From NCBI RefSeq assembly GCF_007680845.1, contig NZ_VEIY01000001.1, forward strand, positions 442,227-506,226: DNA of 64,000 nt. The letters run 5' to 3'. This DNA comes from Curtobacterium pusillum (GTDB lineage Bacteria > Actinomycetota > Actinomycetes > Actinomycetales > Microbacteriaceae). The number at the start of each line of letters is the position of its first letter. The stretch's first letter is position 1. Of this stretch, positions 56,494 through 64,000 are shown piece by piece. Under the pieces are notes generated by a model. The model worked only from the letters and a program-made list of their open reading frames with translations, did not search any database and was not told where the DNA came from. The position numbers were made by a program, and so were the translations under genes.

Positions 56494-57960
56494 TCAGCGC
56501 GCGGCGGCGCGGTACTGCTCGAGGACCCCGGGGTGCGGGTCGCCGGGGACGACGGCGGTGTCGAGGTCCCAGGCGGGCAGGGTCCCGGTGAGGATCCACG
56601 CGGCCTGCTTCGCGGCACCGGCGGCGACGTACTCGCCGGGCTCCGGCACGAGGACGTCGCGCCCGAACACCTGCGCGGCGACAGCCCGGACTGCCTCGTT
56701 GCGGGCGGCTCCACCGATGAGGAGGAGCCGGTCCACGGTGACCCCGGTGCCCTCGACGGCGGCGAGCCCGTCGGCGAGCGCGCAGAGCATCCCCTCGACC
56801 GCGGCACGAGCGAGGTGCGCCCGGTCCGTGGTCCCCGGGGTCATCCCGACGAGGGACGCGGTCGCGTCCGGCCGGTTCGGGGTGCGCTCGCCGACGAAGT
56901 ACGGCACGAGCACGAGCCCGTCCGCCCCCGCCGGCGCCTGGAGCGCCAGCGCCCCGAGCTCGTCGTGGTCCACGCCGAGCAGACCGCCGATCACCTCGAG
57001 CACGCGGGCCGCGTTGAGCGTGGTGACGATCGGGAGGCGCGACCCGGTCCCGTCGGCGAAGCCCGCCACGGTCCCGCTCGGGTCCGTCACCTCGGCGTCG
57101 GTGACCCCGAAGACCGTGCCGCTCGTGCCGAGGGACACCGCGACGTCACCCGGGCCGAGCCCGAGGCCGAGCGCTGCCCCGGCGTTGTCGCCGAGCCCCG
57201 GGCCGACGACCAGTCCGGCGGGTGCCACGGCACCGTTCGGCAGCGGGACGTCGACGTCGAGCGTGCCCATCGCCTCGTCGGGGGCGACGACCCGCGGCAC
57301 GACCACGGCGTCCTCGTCCCCGGTCTCGGCGGTGCGGAGGGGCCGGCCGAACGCGAGCTGGAACAGCTCCGGGTCGTACTCGCGGCGCACCGGGTCCCAG
57401 TACGCCGTGCCGCTGGCGTCCGAGCCGTCGGTCGCGAGCGCGTCGAGGTCGGGGCCGAGCGGGCTCTCGTCGGCGGGACCGTACCCGCGCAGCCGCCACG
57501 ACAACCAGTCGTGGGGGAGCGCGACGGCGGCGACCCGGGCGGCGTTCTCCGGCTCGGCGTCGCGGAGCCACCGCAGCTTGGTGCCGGTGAACGACGCGAC
57601 CGGGACGAGTCCCGTGCGGGCGACCCACGCCTCCTGGCCGAGTTCCGCGACCATCTGCGCGGCCGCGTCCGCACTGCGCACGTCGTTCCAGAGCAGCGCG
57701 TCGCGCACGACCCGGCCGTCGGCGTCGAGCGCGACCATGCCGTGCTGCTGCCCGGCGATCGCGATCGCGCCGACGTCGGCGAGCCCGCCGGCCTCCGCGA
57801 TCGCGGTGCCGAGCGCGTCCCACCAGTGGCGGGGGTCGACGGACGTGCCGTCCGGGTGGGATGCGCGTCCCTCCCGGACGACCGCGCCCGTCGATGCGTC
57901 ACGGACGGTGACCTTGCAGGACTGGGTCGACGAGTCGACCCCGGCGACCAGCTCAGCCAC
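56494..57960 (-). CDS. xylB: Xylulokinase
   Basis: 488 residues, FGGY kinase family; phosphorylates D-xylulose to xylulose 5-phosphate. N-terminal phosphate-binding motif [25 protein letters not shown] is the xylulokinase signature with His/Gln; second ATPase-fold part [10 protein letters not shown]; catalytic Asp in [10 protein letters not shown]. The GTG start overlaps the xylA stop by 8 bases, so the two are translationally coupled in the order xylA-xylB. Confidence 0.94.
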   Translation of the reverse strand: MAELVAGVDSSTQSCKVTVRDASTGAVVREGRASHPDGTSVDPRHWWDALGTAIAEAGGLADVGAIAIAGQQHGMVALDADGRVVRDALLWNDVRSADAAAQMVAELGQEAWVARTGLVPVASFTGTKLRWLRDAEPENAARVAAVALPHDWLSWRLRGYGPADESPLGPDLDALATDGSDASGTAYWDPVRREYDPELFQLAFGRPLRTAETGDEDAVVVPRVVAPDEAMGTLDVDVPLPNGAVAPAGLVVGPGLGDNAGAALGLGLGPGDVAVSLGTSGTVFGVTDAEVTDPSGTVAGFADGTGSRLPIVTTLNAARVLEVIGGLLGVDHDELGALALQAPAGADGLVLVPYFVGERTPNRPDATASLVGMTPGTTDRAHLARAAVEGMLCALADGLAAVEGTGVTVDRLLLIGGAARNEAVRAVAAQVFGRDVLVPEPGEYVAAGAAKQAAWILTGTLPAWDLDTAVVPGDPHPGVLEQYRAAAR

Positions 57961-59146
57961 GAGCGCCCATGAGGTGCTCGATGGCGAGCTGCTGCAGCTT
58001 CACGAAGCCGAAGCCCTTGCCGCCGAAGTACGCCTCGGCGTCGAAGTCCTCGAACGCGGAGCGGTCGGCGAGGAAGTCGTCGTACGACTCGCCGCTGTTC
58101 AGCGTCGGGGTGCTCAGCTCCGGGACCTTCGACGCCTCGAGGGCTGCCTGCACCTCGGGGTCGGCGCGGAACGCCTCGGCACGCTCCTTGAGGAGCAGGT
58201 ACATGCGCATGTTCGCGGCCGCCGAGTCCCAGACACCCGAGATGTCCTCGGTGCGGCTCGGCTTGTAGTCGAAGTGGCGCGGGCCGTCGTACGCCGGGCC
58301 GCCCTGCGGGGCACCGTGCTCGAGCAGGTCGACGAGCGAGAACGCGTTCTGCAGGTCGCCGTGACCGAACACGAGGTCCTGGTCGTACTTGATGCCGCGC
58401 TGGCCGTTGAGGTCGATGTGGAAGAGCTTGCCCTGGTAGAGCGCCTGGGCGATGCCGGCGGTGAAGTTCAGGCCCGCCATCTGCTCGTGGCCGACCTCGG
58501 GGTTGATGCCGAACAGCTCGGGGCGCTCGAGCGTCTCGGTGAAGGCGATCGCGTGACCGAGGGTCGGCAGGAGGATGTCGCCGCGGGGCTCGTTCGGCTT
58601 CGGCTCGATGGCGAACCGGATGCCGTAGCCCTTGTCGGTGACGTACTGGGCGAGGAGGTTGACGGCCTCGCGGTAGCGCTCGAGTGCGGCCTGCACGTCC
58701 TTGGCGGCGTCGTACTCGGCACCCTCGCGGCCGCCCCACATCACGAACGTCTTCGCGCCGAGCTCGGCTGCGAGGTCGATGTTGCGGAGCACCTTGCGGA
58801 GCGCGAACCGGCGTACCTGGCGGTCGTTCGAGGTGAAGCCGCCGTCCTTGAACACGGGGGCGGAGAACAGGTTCGTCGTCACCATCGGCACCTCGATGCC
58901 GGTGGACTCGAGCGCGCCCTTGAGGCGGTCGATCTGCGTCTGGCGTTCGGCGTCGGTCGAACCGAACGCGAACAGGTCGTCGTCGTGGAAGGTCAGGCCG
59001 TAGGCCCCGAGCTCGTCGAGCTTCTCGACCGCCTCGACCACGTCGAGCGCGGGTCGGGTGGGGCCGCCGAAGGGGTCGGAGCCGTTGTAGCCGATGGTCC
59101 AGAGACCGAAGGAGAACTTGTCTGCACGGGTGGGCGTCGTTGCCAT
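57953..59146 (-). CDS. xylA: Xylose isomerase
   Basis: 397 residues, the size of actinobacterial class I xylose isomerases; interconverts D-xylose and D-xylulose. The TIM barrel carries His54 and Asp57 in LTFHDDDL, metal ligands in [13 protein letters not shown] and [12 protein letters not shown], and [10 protein letters not shown] with [11 protein letters not shown]. The ATG at 59146 is chosen for its fit to the family; a GTG at 59155 is also in frame. The promoter (TTGCCA-17-TATGTT) overlaps a dyad operator shared with the divergent Gfo/Idh gene. Confidence 0.95.
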   Translation of the reverse strand: MATTPTRADKFSFGLWTIGYNGSDPFGGPTRPALDVVEAVEKLDELGAYGLTFHDDDLFAFGSTDAERQTQIDRLKGALESTGIEVPMVTTNLFSAPVFKDGGFTSNDRQVRRFALRKVLRNIDLAAELGAKTFVMWGGREGAEYDAAKDVQAALERYREAVNLLAQYVTDKGYGIRFAIEPKPNEPRGDILLPTLGHAIAFTETLERPELFGINPEVGHEQMAGLNFTAGIAQALYQGKLFHIDLNGQRGIKYDQDLVFGHGDLQNAFSLVDLLEHGAPQGGPAYDGPRHFDYKPSRTEDISGVWDSAAANMRMYLLLKERAEAFRADPEVQAALEASKVPELSTPTLNSGESYDDFLADRSAFEDFDAEAYFGGKGFGFVKLQQLAIEHLMGARG

Positions 59147-59174
59147 GGTGGTCACCGTTCGTCGTCGAAACAAA

Positions 59175-59217
59175 ATGTTGCCGCGCCCAACATAAGCGGT
59201 AGTGTTGACTCTGGCAA
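59175..59217. promoter_or_regulatory. Divergent xylA promoter with ATGTTG-N7-CAACAT operator
   Basis: For xylA (minus): TTGCCA (59212-59217), 17 bases, TATGTT (59189-59194). For the Gfo/Idh gene (plus): TTGCCG (59178-59183), 16 bases, TAGTGT (59200-59205). The dyad at 59175-59193 overlaps the xylA -10 and the -35 of the other gene. The ROK protein at 63304 is the likely binder. Confidence 0.82.
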
Positions 59218-59243
59218 GGACGTGATCGCAAAGGAGCGAGCGG

Positions 59244-60425
59244 ATGGCATCGGACCGACTTCGAGTGGCGATGGTGGGCCACGGCTTCATGGGAGCCGCC
59301 CACTCACAGGGCTGGCGGACAGCACCGAGGTTCTTCGACCTCGGGGTCGAACCGGAGATGGCGGTGATCGTCGGCCGTGATCCCGAACGGACCGAAGCCG
59401 CGCGGCAGCAGTACGGGTGGCAGAGCGCCTCGACCGACTGGCGCGCCGTGGTCACCGACCCGGACATCGACGTCGTCGACATCTGCTCGCCCGGCTCCTC
59501 GCACGTCGAGGTCGCGATCGCTGCGCTCGAGGCCGGCAAGCACGTGCTCTGCGAGAAGCCGCTCGCCAACACCGTCGCCGAGGCCGAGGCGATGACCGCG
59601 GCCGCCGCAGCGGCCCGCGCGGACGGGGTCCGCGCGATGGTCGGCTTCAGCTACCGTCGGGTGCCCGCGATCGCGTTCGCGAAGCGGCTGGTGGAGGCCG
59701 GGAGGCTCGGGACCGTCCGCCAGGTCCGCGCGCTCTACCTGCAGGACTGGTTGGCCGACGCGGACGGTCCGATGACGTGGCGGCTGGACAAGGCGCTCGC
59801 CGGCTCCGGGTCGCTCGGCGACATCGGCGCGCACGCCATCGACCTCGCCGAGCACGTCACCGGCGCACAGCTCACGACCGTGTCCGGCACGCTCGAGACC
59901 TTCGTGACCGAACGCCCGCTGCTCGCTGACGGCGTCGGGCTGTCCGGCACCGCGTCGAGCGAGCGCGGGCAGGTCACCGTCGACGACGCCGCGTTCTTCC
60001 TCGGTCGGCTCGCCGGTGGCGCTGCCGACGGCGCGATCGGCTCGTTCGAGGCCACGCGCTACGCGACCGGTCGGAAGAACGGCCTCACGCTCGAGATCAG
60101 CGGATCGGACGGCGCGATCCAGTTCGACCTCGAGTCGATGAACGAGCTGCGCATCTACGACGCCACCGCGCCGGCCGGCCAACAGGGCTTCCAGCGGATC
60201 CTCGTCACTGAGCCCGAGCACCCGTACATGGCGGCGTGGTGGCCGACCGGACACCTCATCGGGTACGAGCACACCTTCAGCCACGAGGTGAAGGACTTCG
60301 TCGAGGCGATCGTCGCGGGCACCGACCCGTCGCCGTCGTTCGAGGACGGCCTCCACGTGCAGCGCGTGCTCGACGCGGTCGAGCGCAGCGCCGCTGACGG
60401 CAGCAGCTGGACGGCGATCCGATGA
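59244..60425 (+). CDS. Gfo/Idh/MocA-family oxidoreductase
   Basis: 393 residues. Rossmann motif [17 protein letters not shown], then [20 protein letters not shown] and [10 protein letters not shown]: the EKP motif is intact. The C-terminal domain has [17 protein letters not shown], the usual substrate-side segment. It is the first gene of a five-gene run opposite xylA. AAAGGAG precedes the ATG, and ATGA overlaps follow. It probably oxidises a sugar related to xylose use (inference). Confidence 0.92.
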   Translation: MASDRLRVAMVGHGFMGAAHSQGWRTAPRFFDLGVEPEMAVIVGRDPERTEAARQQYGWQSASTDWRAVVTDPDIDVVDICSPGSSHVEVAIAALEAGKHVLCEKPLANTVAEAEAMTAAAAAARADGVRAMVGFSYRRVPAIAFAKRLVEAGRLGTVRQVRALYLQDWLADADGPMTWRLDKALAGSGSLGDIGAHAIDLAEHVTGAQLTTVSGTLETFVTERPLLADGVGLSGTASSERGQVTVDDAAFFLGRLAGGAADGAIGSFEATRYATGRKNGLTLEISGSDGAIQFDLESMNELRIYDATAPAGQQGFQRILVTEPEHPYMAAWWPTGHLIGYEHTFSHEVKDFVEAIVAGTDPSPSFEDGLHVQRVLDAVERSAADGSSWTAIR

Positions 60426-61120
60426 CCGGGCAGCGCCAGGCGCTCGTCGTCCGCGGCGGGTGGGACGGCCACCAGCCCGTCGAGACCACCGACCTGTTCG
60501 TCCCGTTCCTGCGGGACAACGGGTTCGACGTCCGGGTGTCGGACTCCACCGCCGTCTACGCGGACGAGGCCGTCATGAGCGACGTCGACCTCATCGTGCA
60601 GGTCGTCACGATGTCGACCATCGCCGACGACGAATTCGCCGGCCTGCAGCGAGCGGTGCTCGGCGGTGCCGGACTCGCCGGCTGGCACGGCGGGATCGCC
60701 GACGCCTTCCGGAACACCGCGGACTACCTGCACATGGTCGGCGGCCAGTTCGCCCACCACGCGGGCAAGCACCCGTCGGAGCGCACCGGCGAGCAGTCCG
60801 ACAACTACATCCCGTACACGGTGCACCTCACCGACCTCGGGCGATCGCATCCGATCACCGAGGGGATCGAGGACTTCGAGCTCGTCACGGAGCAGTACTG
60901 GGTCCTCAGCGACGAGTACAACGACGTCCTGGCCAGGACCACGCAGGAGGCCCGGGACTTCGACGCCTGGAACCGACCGGTGACCGCGCCGGCGATCTGG
61001 ACCCGGCAGTGGGGCGAGGGTCGCGTGTTCGTCTCGGCACCCGGGCACCGGCTCGAGGTCGTCGAGTCGCAGCCGCTCCGCACGATCATCGAGCGCGGAC
61101 TCCTGTGGGCAGCGCGATGA
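60422..61120 (+). CDS. ThuA-like sugar catabolism protein
   Basis: 232 residues. ALVVRGGWDGHQPVETTDLF, LAGWHGGIADAF and YMVGGQF-type segments are those of ThuA domains (glutamine-amidotransferase-like fold without an assigned reaction). It overlaps both neighbours by ATGA and lies between two Gfo/Idh genes. It is shorter than the ThuA at 33441 and not closely similar, so the two modules differ in origin or substrate. Confidence 0.88.
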   Translation: MTGQRQALVVRGGWDGHQPVETTDLFVPFLRDNGFDVRVSDSTAVYADEAVMSDVDLIVQVVTMSTIADDEFAGLQRAVLGGAGLAGWHGGIADAFRNTADYLHMVGGQFAHHAGKHPSERTGEQSDNYIPYTVHLTDLGRSHPITEGIEDFELVTEQYWVLSDEYNDVLARTTQEARDFDAWNRPVTAPAIWTRQWGEGRVFVSAPGHRLEVVESQPLRTIIERGLLWAAR

Positions 61121-62217
61121 CCGGCGAGCAGCTCCGCGTCGGGGTGATCGGCGTCGGCAACATCAGCCAGCAGTACTTCGAGCACTTCCCGGCCCTGCCC
61201 GGGCTCGCCCTCACCGCAGTCGCGGACCTCGACGTCGAGCGGGCGCAGTCCGTCGGCGCGGCCCAGGGCGTGCGCGGGACCAGCGTCGACGACCTCCTCG
61301 CCGCGGACGACGTCGACGTCGTGCTCAACCTCACGATCCCCGCCGCCCACGCCGAGGTCGCCACCCGTGCGCTCGAGGCCGGCAAGCACGTCTACGGCGA
61401 GAAGCCGCTCGCGCTCGCCACGGCGGAGGCGTCGCCCGTCCTGGCCCTCGCCGCGGAACGGGGCCTGCGGGTCGGCAGCGCACCGGACACCGTGCTCGGC
61501 ACCGGGATCCAGACCGCCCGCGCGGCGATCGACGACGGCCGCATCGGTGACCCGGTGGGCGCAGCGGTGTCGTGGAGCGCCCCCGGGCACGAGCTCTGGC
61601 ACCCCGCTCCGGCGTTCTACTACCAGCCCGGTGGCGGCCCCCTGCTCGACATGGGCCCGTACTACCTGACGAGCCTCGTCCAGTTCTTCGGCCCGGTCGC
61701 CCGGGTCAGCGGCAGCGCCACGCGCTCCACCCGCGAGCGGACCATCGCGACCGGACCGTTCGCCGGCGCGCCGATCCCGGTCGACATCGACACGCACGTG
61801 GTCGCGGTGCTCGAACACGCGAACGGCGTGGTCTCGACCATGACGGTCTCGTTCGAGGTCTGGGCCACCCGGGCGCCGCTGTTCGAGGTGCACGGCACCG
61901 CGGGCAGCCTCGCCGTGTCCGACCCGAACCGCTTCTCCGACCCGGTGTCGATCGCCACCGCCGACGACCGGGAGTGGCGCGAGCTGCCGGTGTCCGCCGG
62001 GTACGCCGACGCCGGACGCGGGTACGGGCTCGCCGACATGGCGCACGCGATCGCGACGGACCGGCCGCACCGTGCCTCGGGCGACCTCGCGTTCCACGTG
62101 CTCGAGGTCATGGAAGCGGTCACGACCGCCGGTCGCCAGCACACCGTGGTCGACGTGCACTCCCGGGTCGACCGGCCCGCGCTCGTGCCCGCCGGCGCCA
62201 CCCCCGGATCATGGTGA
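61117..62217 (+). CDS. Gfo/Idh/MocA-family oxidoreductase
   Basis: 366 residues. Rossmann motif [20 protein letters not shown] motif [10 protein letters not shown], and the C-terminal [20 protein letters not shown]. This layout matches Gfo/Idh proteins found beside xylose-isomerase-like TIM-barrel proteins. The ATG overlaps the ThuA stop. It probably works in sequence with the other enzymes of the run on an oxidised sugar. Confidence 0.92.
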   Translation: MTGEQLRVGVIGVGNISQQYFEHFPALPGLALTAVADLDVERAQSVGAAQGVRGTSVDDLLAADDVDVVLNLTIPAAHAEVATRALEAGKHVYGEKPLALATAEASPVLALAAERGLRVGSAPDTVLGTGIQTARAAIDDGRIGDPVGAAVSWSAPGHELWHPAPAFYYQPGGGPLLDMGPYYLTSLVQFFGPVARVSGSATRSTRERTIATGPFAGAPIPVDIDTHVVAVLEHANGVVSTMTVSFEVWATRAPLFEVHGTAGSLAVSDPNRFSDPVSIATADDREWRELPVSAGYADAGRGYGLADMAHAIATDRPHRASGDLAFHVLEVMEAVTTAGRQHTVVDVHSRVDRPALVPAGATPGSW

Positions 62218-62248
62218 CCGGACCCACCCGCGAGGAAGGACGACGACG

Positions 62249-63307
62249 ATGACGACGACGGACGGAACCGACGAGACGGGGGCGACCCGCGCCTCCAGGC
62301 CGACGCGGCCGGTGACCCTGTTCACCGGACAGTGGGCGGACCTGCCCTTCGAGGAGGTCACACGACTGGCGGGCGAGTGGGGCTACGACGGCCTGGAGAT
62401 CGCCTGCTGGGGCGACCACCTCGACGTCCGCCGCGCCGCCACCGACCCCGAGTACGTCGCCGACCGGAAGGCGATCCTCGAGCGGAACGGCCTCGGGGTC
62501 TGGACGATCGCGAACCACCTCGTCGGCCAGGCCGTGTGCGACGACCCGATCGACCAGCGGCACGAGGACATCGTCCCGCCGCGCGTGTGGGGCGACGGCG
62601 ACCCCGAGGGCGTGCGACAGCGCGCCGCCGAGGAGCTGCAGTGGACCGCACGTGCCGCCGCGGCGCTCGGCGTCGACACCGTGACCGGGTTCTCCGGGTC
62701 GTCGATCTGGAAGACCGTCGCCGGGTTCCCGCCCGTGCCCGCCTCGATGATCGACGCCGGCTACCAGGACTTCCACGACCGCTGGTCGCCGATCCTCGAC
62801 GTGTTCGAGGAGGTCGGGGTCCGGTTCGCGCTCGAGGTGCACCCGTCCGAGATCGCCTACGACTACTGGACCGCTGCGCGGACCCTGGAGGTGTTCCGCG
62901 ACCGGCCGGCGTTCGGGTTCAACTTCGACCCGTCGCACTTCGTCTGGCAGGACCTGGACCCCGCGGCGTTCCTGCTCGACTTCGCCGACCGGATCTACCA
63001 CGTGCACTGCAAGGAGTCGGTGAAGCAGCTCGACGGCCGCAACGGGCGCCTGGCGTCGCACCTGCCGTGGGGCGACCCCCGACGCGGCTGGGACTTCGTC
63101 ACCGCCGGGCACGGCGACGTGCCGTGGGAGCGGGTGTTCCGGGTGCTCAACCACATCGGGTACACCGGGCCGACGAGCGTCGAGTGGGAGGACGCCGGGA
63201 TGGACCGGCTCGTCGGCGGGCCGGAGGCGCTGGCGTTCGTGCGCAGGCTGGGGACGATCGCGCCGCCGGAGGCCTCCTTCGACGCGGCGTTCTCGCAGTC
63301 CCGATGA
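62249..63307 (+). CDS. Sugar phosphate isomerase/epimerase-like TIM-barrel protein
   Basis: 352 residues from the ATG at 62249, with AAGGA upstream. AP_endonuc_2/xylose-isomerase-like fold: [44 protein letters not shown] and [10 protein letters not shown] carry the Glu, Asp, His and His metal ligands expected of IolE/IolH-type isomerases. Near the start, ATRASRPT is encoded by DNA resembling an arm of the intergenic palindrome. It precedes the ROK gene with an ATGA overlap. Confidence 0.9.
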   Translation: MTTTDGTDETGATRASRPTRPVTLFTGQWADLPFEEVTRLAGEWGYDGLEIACWGDHLDVRRAATDPEYVADRKAILERNGLGVWTIANHLVGQAVCDDPIDQRHEDIVPPRVWGDGDPEGVRQRAAEELQWTARAAAALGVDTVTGFSGSSIWKTVAGFPPVPASMIDAGYQDFHDRWSPILDVFEEVGVRFALEVHPSEIAYDYWTAARTLEVFRDRPAFGFNFDPSHFVWQDLDPAAFLLDFADRIYHVHCKESVKQLDGRNGRLASHLPWGDPRRGWDFVTAGHGDVPWERVFRVLNHIGYTGPTSVEWEDAGMDRLVGGPEALAFVRRLGTIAPPEASFDAAFSQSR

Positions 63308-64000
63308 GTGGCCCGCAGGCGGCGCCCGGCAACGCCGCACGGGTCCTCCGCATCGTGCACGAGGACGGCCCCGTCACGCGCGCCGAGCTCACCCGCCGCA
63401 CCGGGCTCAACCGGTCCACGATCCTCGCGCTCGTCGGGGAGCTCGTCGACCTCGGCCTCGTGCACGAGGAGGCCCCGGCCCCGGGCACACCGGGAGCCGG
63501 CGTCGGGCGACCGAGCGGCGTCGTCCGGGCCTCGAGCGACGTGCTCGCCGCCGCGGTCACGGTCGAGATCGACGCGGTCGGGGTCGCACTCGTCGGCCTC
63601 GACGGCACCGTGCGCGACCGCGAGGTCGAAGCCCAGCAGGACGTCCCCACCGCAGCGCAGGCGATGGACGCGGTCGCCCGGGTCTTCGCGGTGCTGACCG
63701 CCCGGACCGACCCCGCCGTCCGGATCGTCGGCGTCGGCGTCGCCGTCCCCGGCATCGTCCGCGTCGAGGACGGCACCGTCCGGGAGGCCCCGCACCTCGG
63801 ATGGCGGGACGAACCCTTCGCCGCGCCCCTCGCCGACCGACTCGGGCTCCCGGTGCGCGCGGCGAACGACGCCAACCTCGGCGCCTGGGCGGAGCGCCTG
63901 TACGGCAGCGCCCGCGGCGTCGACGACCTGGTGTACCTCAACGGTGGCGCGAGCGGCATCGGCGGCGGGATCGTCAGCGCCGGCCGACCCTTCAGCGGCG
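63304..64000 (+). CDS. ROK-family transcriptional regulator (XylR/NagC-like), 3' partial
   Basis: The frame is open to the end of the window, giving 232 residues. An N-terminal winged helix ([20 protein letters not shown] then [20 protein letters not shown]) precedes the ROK sugar-kinase-like domain ([45 protein letters not shown]). This is the layout of XylR/NagC repressors. The ATG overlaps the upstream stop. It is the best candidate for the regulator acting at the xylA operator (59175-59193). The 3' end lies outside the window. Confidence 0.9.
   Translation, partial: MSGPQAAPGNAARVLRIVHEDGPVTRAELTRRTGLNRSTILALVGELVDLGLVHEEAPAPGTPGAGVGRPSGVVRASSDVLAAAVTVEIDAVGVALVGLDGTVRDREVEAQQDVPTAAQAMDAVARVFAVLTARTDPAVRIVGVGVAVPGIVRVEDGTVREAPHLGWRDEPFAAPLADRLGLPVRAANDANLGAWAERLYGSARGVDDLVYLNGGASGIGGGIVSAGRPFSG

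Noticed and set aside
55427..59380. A 1317-codon open frame on the plus strand opposite CE7, xylB and xylA
   Set aside because: It is antisense to three clear enzyme genes, is made of Arg/Gly/Asp/Ala-rich low-complexity sequence and crosses the xylA promoter. Long antisense frames are expected at this GC content.
1..64000. tRNA, rRNA, riboswitch or prophage genes
   Set aside because: I looked for tRNA arms, conserved rRNA words, known riboswitch cores before kup and the metabolic genes, and for integrase or phage structural genes; none was seen. A covariance-model scan would be needed to exclude small RNAs.

Overview
The window is very GC-rich (roughly 70% by eye), packed with genes, and uses GTG starts and G/C third positions almost throughout. 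Gene content (kup, LacI/ROK-controlled sugar importers with lipoprotein binding proteins, actinobacterial-type xylA/xylB, LAxTG-type sorting signals, a SipW-type peptidase, many TetR/MarR regulators) points to a high-GC Gram-positive actinobacterium, most likely of the Microbacteriaceae (a Curtobacterium-like plant or soil organism). This placement is inference from gene content. I see no tRNA, rRNA, IS element, phage gene or CRISPR array.

Layout. 1-13.1 kb: a partial beta-lactamase-fold protein, a Kup potassium transporter, a secreted GH16-like protein, then a run of small regulator-plus-oxidoreductase pairs (TetR/SDR, TetR/aldo-keto reductase), VOC and GNAT proteins and a DUF808 membrane protein. 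13.2-20.2 kb: a TetR-linked DHA2 drug exporter with a divergent MarR, a DEAD-box RNA helicase and a secreted fibronectin-III protein. 20.3-27.3 kb: an epimerase/TetR pair, then a translationally coupled exopolysaccharide operon: cellulose-synthase-like GT2, a small HATPase, and a GH26-like/OpgC acyltransferase fusion. 27.4-32.2 kb: a LAYTG-anchored DUF11-type surface protein, three tiny overlapping ORFs, a TetR, an AraC and a small unknown. 32.3-38.7 kb: LacI-controlled sugar ABC importer with ThuA and Gfo/Idh enzymes. 38.8-42.5 kb: a SipW locus (SipW-dependent protein, SipW peptidase, LASTG-anchored protein and a frameshifted choice-of-anchor G protein). 42.6-51.4 kb: a 51-aa unknown, MarR, AraC, then a second LacI/ABC importer/GH3 glycosidase operon. 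51.4-55.4 kb: MarR/quinone reductase, SDR/MarR, Nudix, TetR. 55.4-64 kb: a xylan/xylose region (CE7 esterase, xylB, xylA divergent from Gfo/Idh-ThuA-Gfo/Idh-TIM barrel-ROK).

How the parts work together. The three carbohydrate loci (32-38, 44-51 and 55-64 kb) fit uptake and breakdown of plant cell-wall oligosaccharides: GH3 and CE7 enzymes trim xylan-type chains, two importers lacking their own ATPase bring sugars in, and XylA/XylB feed the pentose phosphate pathway. ThuA and Gfo/Idh proteins appear together in two of the loci.

Two sequence themes cut across the window. (1) A family of intergenic palindromes (core GGAGGCGCGGTGC and its complement) sits 3' of at least nine genes. (2) At least thirteen genes, eight of them transcription factors, have a TAnnnT box exactly 6 or 7 bases before the start codon, the arrangement of leaderless transcripts. 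Many regulator genes also show clear dyad operators in their divergent promoters.
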